Shown here one piece after another: positions 33,325 through 42,781 of a stretch of 64,000 nucleotides of DNA (positions are counted from its first letter, which is position 1; the number at the start of each line of letters is the position of its first letter). The stretch is taken from positions 41,152 through 105,151 of the forward strand of contig JAOADT010000003.1 of NCBI GenBank assembly GCA_026417175.1, given 5' to 3'. Position numbers and translations under genes: made by a program. Below the pieces are notes generated by a model that searched no databases, was not told where the DNA came from, and was given only the letters and a program-made list of their open reading frames with translations. The stretch is from Deltaproteobacteria bacterium. Lineage in GTDB: Bacteria > Desulfobacterota > Syntrophorhabdia > Syntrophorhabdales > JANXAF01.

Positions 33325-33593
33325 TCGTTTCCGTCCTTTTTCCACTGTGTAAGAAGGCAGATTTCTTTTTCGCTGACCCCTACTACTAGTATCCGATCCT
33401 TTATTTCCAATACAGAGACAAACTTCCTGTACCCAAGATGAACTGTATCCAGTTTTTTGAGTCCACGGTGTTCATCTTTTTTTTCGGGGTTAAAAGACAA
33501 CCTAAAACCGTATCGTTTGATTATAATAAGTATTCCGGTTACCCCAAGGAGGAAAAGTGAAACTTTAATGATCCCTAAGTATAACTCTTCCAT
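33321..33593 (-). CDS. fliO: flagellar biosynthesis protein FliO
   Basis: A 90-aa protein: one N-terminal membrane helix (YLGIIKVSLFLLGVTGILII), then a soluble part with the FliO-like VLEIKDRILVVGVSEKEICL. FliO stabilises FliP during gate assembly. The call combines this weak domain with its place between fliN and fliP, and it overlaps both. Confidence 0.88.
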   Translation of the reverse strand: MEELYLGIIKVSLFLLGVTGILIIIKRYGFRLSFNPEKKDEHRGLKKLDTVHLGYRKFVSVLEIKDRILVVGVSEKEICLLTQWKKDGNE

Positions 33594-33892
33594 TAGCCTA
33601 ACTTTTGAACCCTTTCTTTTGGTGTCACGATTTCAAGAACCCTCACCCCAAGCCTCTCGTTGGAAACGACTATTTCTCCCTTGCCTAAGAGCCTGTCGTT
33701 AACGTAGATATCCACCGGGTCTTCGGCGAGCTTATCTAGCTCCACTATAGAACCCTTGTTAAGGGAGAGAAGTTCGCCTATTGTCATCCTGGACTTTCCA
33801 ATTTCTACTGAGATCTCAACCGGTATGTCTAAAAGGCTATCAATGTTTATTTTTTCTGATTTTTGGTCCTCGGTGTTGAGCAATTCTTCCAT
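33593..33892 (-). CDS. fliN: flagellar motor switch protein FliN
   Basis: A 99-aa SpoA-domain protein of the C-ring. The core is DIPVEISVEIGKSRMTIGEL, then DKLAEDPVDIYVNDRLLGKG and VVSNERLGVRVLEIV, all standard FliN. It is short and lacks any N-terminal CheC extension. It lies 10 bases after fliM. Confidence 0.96.
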   Translation of the reverse strand: MEELLNTEDQKSEKINIDSLLDIPVEISVEIGKSRMTIGELLSLNKGSIVELDKLAEDPVDIYVNDRLLGKGEIVVSNERLGVRVLEIVTPKERVQKLG

Positions 33893-33902
33893 TTTTTCCT
33901 CC

Positions 33903-34901
33903 TTAAGCCCTTAAGATCCTCTCTATTTTAATAGCCTTTACACCTTTATAAGTTCCAATCCTCCCTGTGAATTTCGCTTTTTTCTCTATTTCTATTTCTA
34001 CAGGATCATCCACGTATCTATCTACGAAGAAAAGGGATCCCGGTTTAAGATCCATGAAGTCCTTAAGTGTCATTCTCTTCTTTGCCAGAATCACTCTTGC
34101 TTGAACAGGGACGTCTTTTACTCTGTCAAATAGCTTGTCAAACCACTTTCTCCTCATCTCTATGTCTTCTCTTGAGGGCGTTGTGAGAAGATACTCTTTT
34201 ATGGTTTCCAAGATGGTATATGGAATACAGATCTTCATCCAACCAGGCACGTTTGCCACCGACACCGAAAGCTCACACATACATACCGTCTCATCTGGAG
34301 AGATAAGAGTTATATACGCGGGGTTCATTTCAGATCTAGAATACCTGCAGGTTATTCTGTAAACTGGCTCCCACGCCTTCTCCATTTCCGCAGCAACAAG
34401 CTCTAATACCTTTTTTATAACACCTAGCTCGATCTTCGTGAATTCTCGTCCTTCCACTTTCGGGGTCGTCACATCCTTTGCTCCGAACATAACCTCTAAA
34501 ATCGCGAATACCATCTTGGCGTCAAAGATCGTTATAAAAAAACCTTTCAGGTTATCAGTCACAAGCACATTCATATTTGTCGGAAGTGGAAGATTTTTCA
34601 CAAACTCGTCATACCTCATATATTGAAGTGGCCTGAGTTCCACTTCTACCTCTTCCTCTATGAAAACCGACAGAGAATGCTGAAAGGACTTACTAAACCT
34701 GTCGAAAATGAACTGAAGTGCCGGAAAGTGTTCTTTTCTTACCCTCGTGTGTCTTAGAAAATCGAAGCGTTTCACCTCCTGTTGTCTTACCTCTTTAACT
34801 TCCTGCTTTTTGGGTTCTGTCTCCTCTGCAACCGGGATCTCTCCCTCTGATAGCCCTTTTAACAGGGCATCAATTTCTTCCTGGGTCAATATCTGTTCCA
34901 T
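33903..34901 (-). CDS. fliM: flagellar motor switch protein FliM
   Basis: A 332-aa C-ring protein. The CheY-P binding helix is at the very N-terminus (ILTQEEIDALLKGLSEGE). The CheC-like middle domain (residues about 45-230) includes FSKSFQHSLSVFIEEEVEVE. The C-terminal SpoA domain has VQARVILAKKRMTLKDFMDL and GSLFFVDRYVDDPVEI. It couples chemotactic signal to rotation. Confidence 0.97.
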   Translation of the reverse strand: MEQILTQEEIDALLKGLSEGEIPVAEETEPKKQEVKEVRQQEVKRFDFLRHTRVRKEHFPALQFIFDRFSKSFQHSLSVFIEEEVEVELRPLQYMRYDEFVKNLPLPTNMNVLVTDNLKGFFITIFDAKMVFAILEVMFGAKDVTTPKVEGREFTKIELGVIKKVLELVAAEMEKAWEPVYRITCRYSRSEMNPAYITLISPDETVCMCELSVSVANVPGWMKICIPYTILETIKEYLLTTPSREDIEMRRKWFDKLFDRVKDVPVQARVILAKKRMTLKDFMDLKPGSLFFVDRYVDDPVEIEIEKKAKFTGRIGTYKGVKAIKIERILRA

Positions 34902-34910
34902 ATCTTTCTC

Positions 34911-35426
34911 CTACTGTATGACAATGTCAGTTATGTAAACTGCCTTCACACTATTTTCATCCTCAAATAGACTCTTTATCTTTTCCATTATCTCTGATTT
35001 GATAGCTTCCCTTCCTGATACATCGAGAAGTGTCTCTGCTGTTTTTGATCCTAAAACGTGTATTATCTTATCCCTCATAGCAGGTACTACCTTTTTTGCG
35101 TATTCTAAAGTTTTTGGGTCCTTTAATTCGATACTTACAGAAATTTTTGCGTATCTCTGGAGACTTCCAGATAGGTTAAGTAAGAAAGGTTCGAGTGTAA
35201 AAATGGGACCGGCTTTCAGTTCGCTTTTCTTTTCAGCCTTCTTTTCTTTTTCTGATTCGTCTTTCATCTCTTTCTTTAGGATCCTGTTTCCATAGAAGTG
35301 ATAGGCTCCCATTAATCCACCACCTAAGAGAACAACTATGAGTACAAGTAGAATAATGGGCTTAGACTTTTTCTTTTTAGCAGTTTCTTTTTCTTGGGAT
35401 TCTTTTTCATTTTCCTCGCCTGCCAT
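34911..35426 (-). CDS. fliL: flagellar basal body protein FliL
   Basis: A 171-aa single-pass membrane protein: a charged N-terminus, one membrane helix (PIILLVLIVVLLGGGLMG), then the FliL domain (GPIFTLEPFLLNLSGSLQRY, AKISVSIELKDPKTLEYAKK). FliL supports the stator. The ATG at 35426 is chosen because GGGGTGA lies upstream and a sigma-54 promoter at 35467-35482 would fall inside the longer open frame. It leads the fliL-to-fliA operon. Confidence 0.94.
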   Translation of the reverse strand: MAGEENEKESQEKETAKKKKSKPIILLVLIVVLLGGGLMGAYHFYGNRILKKEMKDESEKEKKAEKKSELKAGPIFTLEPFLLNLSGSLQRYAKISVSIELKDPKTLEYAKKVVPAMRDKIIHVLGSKTAETLLDVSGREAIKSEIMEKIKSLFEDENSVKAVYITDIVIQ

Positions 35427-35466
35427 ATCTTCACCCCTAAATCGAAGAATCTTCCCTTCAGGGGAA

Positions 35467-35482
35467 AGCAATAAATATGCCA
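35467..35482 (-). promoter_or_regulatory. sigma-54 promoter of the fliL-fliA operon
   Basis: TGGCATATTTATTGCT on the minus strand has GG-N10-GC spacing, with TGGCA and TTGCT both matching consensus. The start is expected near 35456, giving a 30-base leader with a good Shine-Dalgarno before fliL. Confidence 0.8.
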
Positions 35483-35548
35483 GAGCGAGTGGTTCGATTT
35501 TACTTGGTTATTGAAGGATTATTCAAAGTTGTATGTCACACAATTGAC

Positions 35549-35582
35549 GGGGTAGGGGAATTTATGTCTACATCCCTACCCC
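35549..35582 (-). terminator. hairpin after flgE
   Basis: GGGGTAGGG and CCCTACCCC form a perfect 9-bp GC-rich stem with a 16-base loop, 8 bases beyond the flgE stop. There is no U-run, so it may slow rather than stop transcription between flgE and the fliL promoter. Confidence 0.5.
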
Positions 35583-35589
35583 TATAATG

Positions 35590-37182
35590 TTACCTTTTGA
35601 TATTCATAAGTTCTGTCAAAACTTCATCTGTTGTAGTTATGATCCGTGCATTTGCCTGAAAACCTCTTTGGGCAACTATGAGCTTTACAAACTCAGTAGC
35701 TAAATCCACGTTGGACTGTTCAAGAGAATTGGGGTTTATCTTACCCAAACCTCCAGAACCGGGAGAATTGGTGTAAGCAGGTCCGGAGGCTATAGTTTCT
35801 GAATAGAGATTGGCACCCTCTTTGTAGAGGGCCTGTGGATTATTAAACTTTGCGAGAGTAATCTGGTAAAGGTCTATAATCTGACCGTTTGAGTAGTGAC
35901 CTGAGATCACTCCTTCTGAACTAACAGTTACATTCATCAAAACACCTGGGGGATAACCATCTTGGGTCTGGAAGTTAGTGGTGGAGGCAATCGGGTATTG
36001 AGTAGATGCACCCCCTCCTGATCTAGAGCCAAATATAAGCTCTATCCTTTGATCGGGCAGAGCTCCTTGGGAGAAGTCAAATTCTAGGGCTACTGGATCA
36101 CCCCCAGAGACAAGCACTCCTCTGCTATTAAATATGAGCTCTCCCCATCCTACAAGTGTATCTCTGTTATCAGCCGAATCACTAGCATTCAACACAGCCA
36201 TCCATTCCCAAACGCTGTTTCCTGTAGTTACTACCTCATGGGATTTGCGAAAATACACATTTACCACATGGGCCTGCCCGAGAGAGTCATAAACTGTTAT
36301 TGATGATGAATAATTGGAGGTAGATATGGGATTTCGTGTGGAGCTATCATATGCATAGATGAAACCTTCAACATTCATCGTCTGAGTACCTGAAGAGAGA
36401 CTTCCTACAGTTATATCAAGTCCGGAATTTGCAAAGTTTGTATACGATTTTCCCTCTTGAATCTCCCCTTGATATACAAAGGTTTCTATTGGAGTGGTTT
36501 GGTTAGGATCTGGGCTTCTCCGGTTGGCTGTTATTGTTAAAATATAGGAACTACCATTTTGAGTCACCTCAAACGTGTAGTCTCCCGCAACAGGATACTT
36601 TCCGGCACTAGCAGCAACACTCGTTATGGGCCCTGTACCTTGCAATTGACCTATGTTTCCTTTCCATTCACAGTTTGACTGGAGATTTACAGCCATCCCT
36701 ATCCATGATGTGGCCCTAGGTTGGCTTGGCTCAGGAGAGATGACTATATCAGTACTTACGCCCACCGGCGTATTTGTGGTTCTATCTATGACTCTACCTT
36801 GAAGTATGTATCCAGAAGGTGTTGTGAGATACCCATTTTTGTCAAACCTGAACTGTCCTGCACGAGTATAGTAGAGTTGGTTTGTATCTGGGGATCTAAC
36901 TATGAAAAATCCTTCTCCACCTATAGCAAGATCAGTTGGTTCTGAGGTGCTTTCAAAGGAGCCTTGTGAAAAAAGTGTATCCACAGAACTTAATGCTGTT
37001 CCTCTTCCGACCTGGGAGGAACCTGAAGATGTATAGATAGACTGGTAAAAAACATCCTGGAATGTGGCTCTACTTGCCTTGTAACCTACTGTGTTCACGT
37101 TCGCTATGTTGTTGCCTGCGATGTTTATGGCCTGGCTGTTAGCAACAAGGCCACTTATGCCTGAAAAAAAAGAACTTAACAT
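35590..37182 (-). CDS. flgE: flagellar hook protein FlgE
   Basis: A 530-aa hook subunit. The N-terminus (FFSGISGLVANSQAINIAGN then NIANVNTVGYKASRATFQD) and C-terminus (SNVDLATEFVKLIVAQRGFQ then ANARIITTTDEVLTELMN) are the D0 heptads. The middle FlgE D2 region includes TVYDSLGQAHVVNVYFRK. It is larger than enteric FlgE, as is common in Deltaproteobacteria. flgD, its assembly scaffold, is encoded just upstream. Confidence 0.97.
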   Translation of the reverse strand: MLSSFFSGISGLVANSQAINIAGNNIANVNTVGYKASRATFQDVFYQSIYTSSGSSQVGRGTALSSVDTLFSQGSFESTSEPTDLAIGGEGFFIVRSPDTNQLYYTRAGQFRFDKNGYLTTPSGYILQGRVIDRTTNTPVGVSTDIVISPEPSQPRATSWIGMAVNLQSNCEWKGNIGQLQGTGPITSVAASAGKYPVAGDYTFEVTQNGSSYILTITANRRSPDPNQTTPIETFVYQGEIQEGKSYTNFANSGLDITVGSLSSGTQTMNVEGFIYAYDSSTRNPISTSNYSSSITVYDSLGQAHVVNVYFRKSHEVVTTGNSVWEWMAVLNASDSADNRDTLVGWGELIFNSRGVLVSGGDPVALEFDFSQGALPDQRIELIFGSRSGGGASTQYPIASTTNFQTQDGYPPGVLMNVTVSSEGVISGHYSNGQIIDLYQITLAKFNNPQALYKEGANLYSETIASGPAYTNSPGSGGLGKINPNSLEQSNVDLATEFVKLIVAQRGFQANARIITTTDEVLTELMNIKR

Positions 37183-37193
37183 ACCTTCACCTC

Positions 37194-37805
37194 CTATTGC
37201 TTTACTTTCTTTACGTTTTCAACATATATAGATTGACCGTCTTCAAAGACAACCTTTATCTTACCTTCAGAATCTACATCAATGCGAGAAACTACCCTAT
37301 ACACTTCCGTCTGGCATATAATAGTCTTTCTGCCTTTTGTACCAAATACGCTTACAAAGACAGGATTTTCACCTTCGTACTTGTAAACAAGTGGCTGACC
37401 CTTTTGAATGATTGTCTCTCGCCTTTCCCCTGTGGACAGATCTTGTAATACCACAGTAACCGTATCGTAATCTTCACTTGGAGTTATATACAATTCATCT
37501 CCCTTAGTCATAAACTGACTTTCGGTTCCCACTTTCTTTCCAAGCAGAGAAGAGAAATTTAATGAGCTCGAATGATTAAGAATCTCTTTCATGCTTTCCA
37601 CAGAACTGTAAATGTTTTGAAGCTGTTCAACTTGTGTGAGTTGAGATAACTGACCTAGAAACTCTTCTGGTTTAAGTGGCTGGAGTGGATTTTGATACTT
37701 GAGCTGGGCTACAAGAATTTTTAAAAATTGTTCTTTATCTACATATGAAGAACGTTTCGTATATGAATTTTGAGTGGCCGATCCCGCTACTTCTTGCACA
37801 TTCAT
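37194..37805 (-). CDS. flgD: hook assembly scaffold FlgD
   Basis: A 203-aa hook cap protein. The N-terminal part has the family signature DKEQFLKILVAQLKYQNPLQ then PLKPEEFLGQLSQLTQVEQL. The C-terminal part is a beta domain (STGERRETIIQKGQPLVYKY). It ends in an extra strand segment rich in Val and Asp that is not obviously conserved. It lies between fliK and flgE. Confidence 0.95.
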   Translation of the reverse strand: MNVQEVAGSATQNSYTKRSSYVDKEQFLKILVAQLKYQNPLQPLKPEEFLGQLSQLTQVEQLQNIYSSVESMKEILNHSSSLNFSSLLGKKVGTESQFMTKGDELYITPSEDYDTVTVVLQDLSTGERRETIIQKGQPLVYKYEGENPVFVSVFGTKGRKTIICQTEVYRVVSRIDVDSEGKIKVVFEDGQSIYVENVKKVKQ

Positions 37806-37816
37806 AATTTCCTCCT

Positions 37817-39316
37817 TTAGGTAATACTCCTTATTGTATCTTCGAAGTCTTCAATCTCATCTGTTCGTTCTTGCTTTTTTAACTTTTCTTTTTGCTGGCG
37901 CCTTTCATTATCCTTGGGTTCTGAGTAAACGTATATGTCTACAGGAACATTTTTTTCTTCCAAAGTGCGTATGATTTCGTATCTCCCGGTATCAATGAGA
38001 TTTGCAATGATTTCGTTTCCAGTCTTGACTTCAACTACCATTTTGGGTCCAATATCTTTAAGTGTAAGCCGAACTGATTCCCCATTATCTAGTTCCATCC
38101 TGAAACTCATCTGCAAGCCCATCTGCATCGTTTTTGCGTATCCATGCTGCGCTTCAATGACTTTTTGTATTCTGTCAAGAATACTCGTTGAAAAAGTTTT
38201 ATGGACTTCCCTAGAGAGGGGTTCATGTATCTCCTTTGCAATGGGGTAAGAATTTAGTCTTTCTTTGGATTCGAATAAAAAATTGTCTGACTCCATGTGG
38301 ATTTTCTGTATCTCTTTTTTTAATCCTTCAACCTTTTCCTCCTTAGCGGTCTCACTTTCAGGGAAGAAACTCAAAAATTTCTCGCTACGGGGTGGTAAAA
38401 TTTCATCGTCTACTACATTTTTTGTATCGCGAGTATCCCAGGAAAAAACTTCTCCTTTTTGTTCTTTGTATGGGGGAGAATGTTCCATGCGATCCCATAG
38501 TATTGGAATTACCTCTCTATCTTTAGTGAAATCGAATTTAGTTTCGTCAATATTCCAGGCTAAACTCGTCTTCAGTGAATAGTTGCTCTTTTGGTCAACA
38601 TTATCAGAAATCAAAAAACTTGAATCCCGATATACTTCGCTATATTTATCCACATACCGGACAAAAATGAGTTGAGGATCTTTAGTTTTTATTTCATTGG
38701 AAAAATATGAATCGTGGCAAGGATTATCCCTTCTTTGGTCTCTAACTATTTCCGGATGTGATATAAATATCCTTGAAGTTCTAATTGATTCAGTAGATTG
38801 AGATAAAAATGGAGACAAAGTGTGAAAAACCTCCTCTTCTGTCTTTTTTGAAGCATTCTCAGCACGGTCACAACTTAGTTGAGCATAAAAATGTTCTATT
38901 ATTGGAAAAGAAAAATGGGCAACGCTTTGTGCCCTTTCAGGCAGAAAAGAAAATTCATCACCCTTTTCTTTTTCTTTACATTCTCCGTTTTTAGGTTCCA
39001 GCATACATTCATATTCATTCCCGAAAGATAAATGGTTCTCGTCAGTCTGGTTTTCTACTTTGGTACAAAGGAAAGGTTCAACCCCATACATCTCTTCAAA
39101 AAGCGCAGTCGATTCATGTGGAGAAGCTTCGCCTAAATCATTTAGGTTTTCTCTATTTTCAGCATTTTCAGTTCTGGAAATCATCTTCAGAATTTCTTCA
39201 AAAATCGTTTCGAAGTTTAAAAACTTTTCTTTTTCACCTGAGGATGTTCCACAAAATTCAAAGATTGTCTTAGGGTCAAAACCAACAATATTCAAATCAA
39301 AGAGATTTAATTCCAT
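37817..39316 (-). CDS. fliK: hook-length control protein FliK
   Basis: A 499-aa protein. The first 370 residues are low-similarity, charged sequence as expected for the ruler part. The C-terminal domain (residues about 385-475) matches FliK: MQMGLQMSFRMELDNGESVR, then LTLKDIGPKMVVEVKTGNEI and the LIDTGRYEIIRTLEEKNVPV segment. FliK measures the hook and switches FlhB. The ATG has no Shine-Dalgarno, and a sigma-54-like element ends about 15 bases upstream. Confidence 0.88.
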   Translation of the reverse strand: MELNLFDLNIVGFDPKTIFEFCGTSSGEKEKFLNFETIFEEILKMISRTENAENRENLNDLGEASPHESTALFEEMYGVEPFLCTKVENQTDENHLSFGNEYECMLEPKNGECKEKEKGDEFSFLPERAQSVAHFSFPIIEHFYAQLSCDRAENASKKTEEEVFHTLSPFLSQSTESIRTSRIFISHPEIVRDQRRDNPCHDSYFSNEIKTKDPQLIFVRYVDKYSEVYRDSSFLISDNVDQKSNYSLKTSLAWNIDETKFDFTKDREVIPILWDRMEHSPPYKEQKGEVFSWDTRDTKNVVDDEILPPRSEKFLSFFPESETAKEEKVEGLKKEIQKIHMESDNFLFESKERLNSYPIAKEIHEPLSREVHKTFSTSILDRIQKVIEAQHGYAKTMQMGLQMSFRMELDNGESVRLTLKDIGPKMVVEVKTGNEIIANLIDTGRYEIIRTLEEKNVPVDIYVYSEPKDNERRQQKEKLKKQERTDEIEDFEDTIRSIT

Positions 39317-39330
39317 ACAGTTTTAAATTG

Positions 39331-39346
39331 AACAAGAAATGTGCCA
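39331..39346 (-). promoter_or_regulatory. sigma-54 type promoter of fliK-flgD-flgE
   Basis: TGGCACATTTCTTGTT on the minus strand. The -24 box TGGCAC is perfect and the spacing is right. The -12 box is TTGT rather than TTGC. The predicted start near 39320 lies 4 bases before the fliK ATG. Confidence 0.6.
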
Positions 39347-39419
39347 AAGATAAGTTCACGTGGATAATGGTTTTTTCGGCCCGGCACTGCCTGCAAAAAT
39401 GGGAAATTAATTCTCAGCA

Positions 39420-39433
39420 GGGAAAAAATTTCC
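39420..39433 (-). repeat. GGAAATTTTTTCCC motif between fliJ and fliK
   Basis: An exact 14-base copy of the motif at 17077-17090. Together with GAATTAATTTCC just downstream on the minus strand it can fold into a 12-bp stem with two mismatches, so it may be part of a weak terminator after fliJ. Confidence 0.45.
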
Positions 39434-39862
39434 TTATACGAAGGCCTCTTTTGATCTTAGTGCAATTTCGTCTATCTTTTTTTGGAGGGCTTTCAATTCC
39501 TCTTTTCTTTTTGTGGAAAGAGCCTTCTCCTTCAATGTTTCAAGTTTCTTTAATTCCCTATAGATGGATAGAAGTTGCTCTTTAATTTCATCCATCTTTT
39601 TTACAAGGTAGAGCCTCTTCTGAATGAGCAATTTTTCTCTGTCTTCAAGGTAAGAAAGATAATCTTTAAGTATGTAAAAGTCACTTCCCTCCATCAGTCC
39701 TGAGAAAAGCTTACTGTAATTTTTTGCATACTCTTCTTTCGTTCTTTGTATCTCATTCTCAGTGATATTCAAAAGTTCGGTTAGCTCTTTCAGTTCCTTT
39801 TCTTTTTCCTCCTTCTTTTTCTCTTTTATTTCTATTATCCGTTCTAGTCTCTTTAAAAGCAT
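39434..39862 (-). CDS. fliJ: flagellar export protein FliJ
   Basis: A 142-aa protein that is almost wholly a two-stranded coiled coil (LLKRLERIIEIKEKKKEEKE, LKKLETLKEKALSTKRKEEL). FliJ is the stalk of the export ATPase and links it to FlhA. Conservation is low in this family; the call rests on structure, length and its place right after fliI. Confidence 0.88.
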   Translation of the reverse strand: MLLKRLERIIEIKEKKKEEKEKELKELTELLNITENEIQRTKEEYAKNYSKLFSGLMEGSDFYILKDYLSYLEDREKLLIQKRLYLVKKMDEIKEQLLSIYRELKKLETLKEKALSTKRKEELKALQKKIDEIALRSKEAFV

Positions 39863-39865
39863 ACT

Positions 39866-41179
39866 CTACACATAAAATAGAATCTTCAGTGCATTAATTG
39901 TATCTTCCATCGTCACCTTCTCGTTAATGTCCTGCTTTAAAAAAAGTCTTATCTTTTCGATCATCGAGATAGCGTAGTCAATTTTTTTGTTACTCCCCGG
40001 AACATAGGCTCCAATATTTATTAGATCCTCCGCTCTTTCATATTCCGAGAGTATCTCTATTACCCTAGACGCATACTCGATCTGTTCTTTTGGAACAATA
40101 TCCTTCATCAATCTACTTACACTTCTCAATACGTCCACTGCCGGGTAAAGATTAGAATCTGCCAGCTTTCTCGAAAGCACTATGTGACCATCTAGAATAG
40201 CCCTAGAGGCGTCGGCGATAGGTTCTTCTAAATCATCTCCTTCAACTAGAACAGTATATATAGCGGTCATTGATCCTTTTCCCTCTCCGTTTCCAGTTCT
40301 TTCTAGAAGTTTTGACAGTTGAGAAAATACACTTGGTGTGTACCCTTTGGTTGTCGGCGGTTCCCCGATTGCAAGGCCTATTTCTCTTTGAGCCATTGCG
40401 AATCTAGTAAGAGAATCCATCATTAAAAGCACATCATATCCCTTATCCCTGAAATACTCGGCAATAGCTACTGTAAGATAAGCACCTCTTACCCTTATAA
40501 GCGGAGGCTCATCAGATGTAGCAACCACAACCACAGAACGACGGAGACCATCGCCAAGGTCTCTCTCTATAAATTCTCGAACTTCCCTTCCTCTTTCTCC
40601 AATTAGCCCTATTACGTTTACATCCGCGTTTGTGTGTCTCGCTATCATTCCAAGAAGCACGCTTTTACCTACGCCTGAACCAGCAAATATTCCCACTCTT
40701 TGACCCTTCCCACAGGTCAAAAGACCATTTATGGAGCGAATACCAAGATCGAGAGGTTCCGTTATCCTTTTTTTTCTCATGGGATTTACAGTTTTTCTGT
40801 ATATGGGAACCACATCCTTACAACTTAATTCTCCTTGCCCATCTATAGGATGTCCCAGTCCGTTAATAACTCTTCCTAGGAGGCTATCTCCTACATGATA
40901 AAGAACGGACTGTTTTCTTGTGAGGATCTTCGATCCTACTCCTATCCCTCGTAGGTCACCGAGAGGCATAAGAAGAGTTTTTCCTTCTCTAAACCCGACC
41001 ACTTCCGCTTCTATAGGTTCTGAATCATCAAAAGGGAAAATCTGTGCGCTATCACCTATTGAGGATATAGGTCCTTTTCCCTCGATAACCAATCCTACAA
41101 CCTGTTCAACTTTTCCGTATATCTTATACGGGTAAAGGCTAGATATTTGTTCTCTTATTTTCTGTAATTCCATATTCAT
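39866..41179 (-). CDS. fliI: flagellum-specific ATPase FliI
   Basis: A 437-aa F1-beta-like ATPase of the export system. Walker A is GIFAGSGVGKSVLLGMIA near residue 160, Walker B is DVLLMMDSLTRFAMAQREIG, and EPPTTKGYTPSVFSQL and the SRKLADSNLYPAVDVLRSVS segment are standard. A second ATG two codons in is equally possible as the start. It overlaps fliH by 4 bases. Confidence 0.97.
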   Translation of the reverse strand: MNMELQKIREQISSLYPYKIYGKVEQVVGLVIEGKGPISSIGDSAQIFPFDDSEPIEAEVVGFREGKTLLMPLGDLRGIGVGSKILTRKQSVLYHVGDSLLGRVINGLGHPIDGQGELSCKDVVPIYRKTVNPMRKKRITEPLDLGIRSINGLLTCGKGQRVGIFAGSGVGKSVLLGMIARHTNADVNVIGLIGERGREVREFIERDLGDGLRRSVVVVATSDEPPLIRVRGAYLTVAIAEYFRDKGYDVLLMMDSLTRFAMAQREIGLAIGEPPTTKGYTPSVFSQLSKLLERTGNGEGKGSMTAIYTVLVEGDDLEEPIADASRAILDGHIVLSRKLADSNLYPAVDVLRSVSRLMKDIVPKEQIEYASRVIEILSEYERAEDLINIGAYVPGSNKKIDYAISMIEKIRLFLKQDINEKVTMEDTINALKILFYV

Positions 41180-41802
41180 TCTATAAAATTCGAGATTTCC
41201 TTTTTTATTTCCTCTATCTGAGTCCTTATGGTTCCATCTATAACCCCAAAGTTGCTTTCGATCATAAAGCCAAGTCCTATAGTGTCGTCCGGGACAATCT
41301 TAATAGAAGGCATAGCTGTTGATATATATGAGGCGTCTTCACTGCGTACCTTTATAATGACTTCAGACCTTTTGTCACAAAGGTCAAGCGCCTTTTTCAC
41401 CATATTTATGACCGCGTTTTTGTCCACCGAGCACTCTTTCAATATAAGGGATTCTGCTATGATAAAAGAGAGTTCTAAAGCAAGTTTTTCTGCCTTCTTC
41501 ACCATTTCTTGCTTGAATGCTTCAATATTAGCAATGTAACTGTTTAATCTCTTTATTAACGGTTCCACCTTCTTCATTCCCATTTCATACCCTGCTTTTT
41601 CTCCTTGTGCGTATGCCTCCTCAAATATCTTCCTCACCCTCTCCTCGTAATCCTTCGTTTCTTTCACTTCTGATGTTACTTCTGGTTCTTTTGTTTTTTC
41701 CGCAAAGAGGGGATTGAAGCGTAAAGGTGTGCTTTTTTTTTCATCCCCTTTCAGGCTTTCCAATTTCAGAGGGGTAAAACTAGATGAATCTTTCATTTCC
41801 AC
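41176..41802 (-). CDS. fliH: flagellar assembly protein FliH
   Basis: A 208-aa protein: a disordered N-terminus, then a helix (YEERVRKIFEEAYAQGEKAG then YEMGMKKVEPLIKRL) and a V-ATPase-E-like C-terminal domain (VRSEDASYISTAM, GLGFMIESNFGVIDGTIRTQ). FliH binds and regulates FliI. The frame opens with GTG at 41802; the ATG at 41796 is a fair alternative. It overlaps the end of fliG. Confidence 0.92.
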   Translation of the reverse strand: MEMKDSSSFTPLKLESLKGDEKKSTPLRFNPLFAEKTKEPEVTSEVKETKDYEERVRKIFEEAYAQGEKAGYEMGMKKVEPLIKRLNSYIANIEAFKQEMVKKAEKLALELSFIIAESLILKECSVDKNAVINMVKKALDLCDKRSEVIIKVRSEDASYISTAMPSIKIVPDDTIGLGFMIESNFGVIDGTIRTQIEEIKKEISNFIE

Positions 41803-42781
41803 GTGACAAAACTATTTTCCCTTCTGATTCAAGTTTTTTCGCAATCATAGCGATTCTTTGCTGCGCCTTCTCAACGTCTGAAACCCTTACCGGTCCCATC
41901 GCCTCAATGTCCTCTTTGAGCATGTTCCTTGCTCTTTCAGACATGTTTGAAAATATTTTTTCTTTAATCTGGTCTGATGCTCCTTTAAGTGCAAGGGTTA
42001 AATCCTCTGAGGCGATCTCTTTAAGAAGCATCTGTATTCCTCTGTCATCGACTTTAAGGAGATCTTCGAATGTAAACATAAGCTGTCTTATACGGTCCGC
42101 AAGCTCGGGATTTTTCTCTTCAATTTTATCCATTAACTCCGATTCTCTGCTCCTGTCCATTTGATTGAGGATATTTGCTACCATTTCCACCCCTCCTAAT
42201 TGCCTACCCTCAACTACACCAATCGATTCCAGCTGTTCTTTAAGCACACTCTCAATTTCTTCAAGTATCTTTCTATCTACTTTTTCTAGTCTCGCCATTC
42301 GAACAAGAACTTCTCCTTGTAATTTCTCGGGAAGATTCGTCAAGGCCTCTGTCGCTTTTTTAACGCCTACTGTTGATAGCACAAGAGCAATTGTTTGCGG
42401 ATGTTCGCCTTTTAAGACGTAAGCTAGTACCTTTGGATCACAGGTTCTTATGAATTCTCCGGGCATCCCTTTTTTGAGTTCTATTTGTTCGAAAAATGAT
42501 TCAGCCTTTTCTTCTCCTAAGCTTTCCTTTATTAGTTTTTTAAATATGTCCTCTCCGTCAATGATCTTTTTTGTTTTTTTTGTAGCCAAGTTCGTAAACT
42601 CTTCATGGACCCTCAATATAAGATCTTCGGGTATACTTTTTAGGTTTGAAATCTCTTGAGCAATAAGCTCTATCTCTTTTTCATCAAGACTTTTTAAAAT
42701 TTCCTTTGACATATTTTCGTCTATTGTGAGAAGAAGTATGGCTGCTTTTTTTACACCTGTGAGCTCACCTAGCTGACTCAT
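41780..42781 (-). CDS. fliG: flagellar motor switch protein FliG
   Basis: A 333-aa C-ring protein. FliG-N (TGVKKAAILLLTIDENMSKE), FliG-M with the EHPQ motif (LKGEHPQTIALVLSTVGVKK near residue 125) and FliG-C (FTFEDLLKVDDRGIQMLLKE, then DLTLALKGASDQIKEKIFSN) with the torque helix residues are present. The ATG at 42781 overlaps the fliF stop as ATGA and has AAGGG upstream, so it is preferred to the longer frame at 42799. Confidence 0.96.
   Translation of the reverse strand: MSQLGELTGVKKAAILLLTIDENMSKEILKSLDEKEIELIAQEISNLKSIPEDLILRVHEEFTNLATKKTKKIIDGEDIFKKLIKESLGEEKAESFFEQIELKKGMPGEFIRTCDPKVLAYVLKGEHPQTIALVLSTVGVKKATEALTNLPEKLQGEVLVRMARLEKVDRKILEEIESVLKEQLESIGVVEGRQLGGVEMVANILNQMDRSRESELMDKIEEKNPELADRIRQLMFTFEDLLKVDDRGIQMLLKEIASEDLTLALKGASDQIKEKIFSNMSERARNMLKEDIEAMGPVRVSDVEKAQQRIAMIAKKLESEGKIVLSRGNERFI

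Noticed and set aside
39380-39400. GGCACTGCCTGCA as a plus-strand sigma-54 promoter before fliJ/fliK
   Set aside because: GG to GC spacing is 8 rather than 10 bases, and no plus-strand gene follows.
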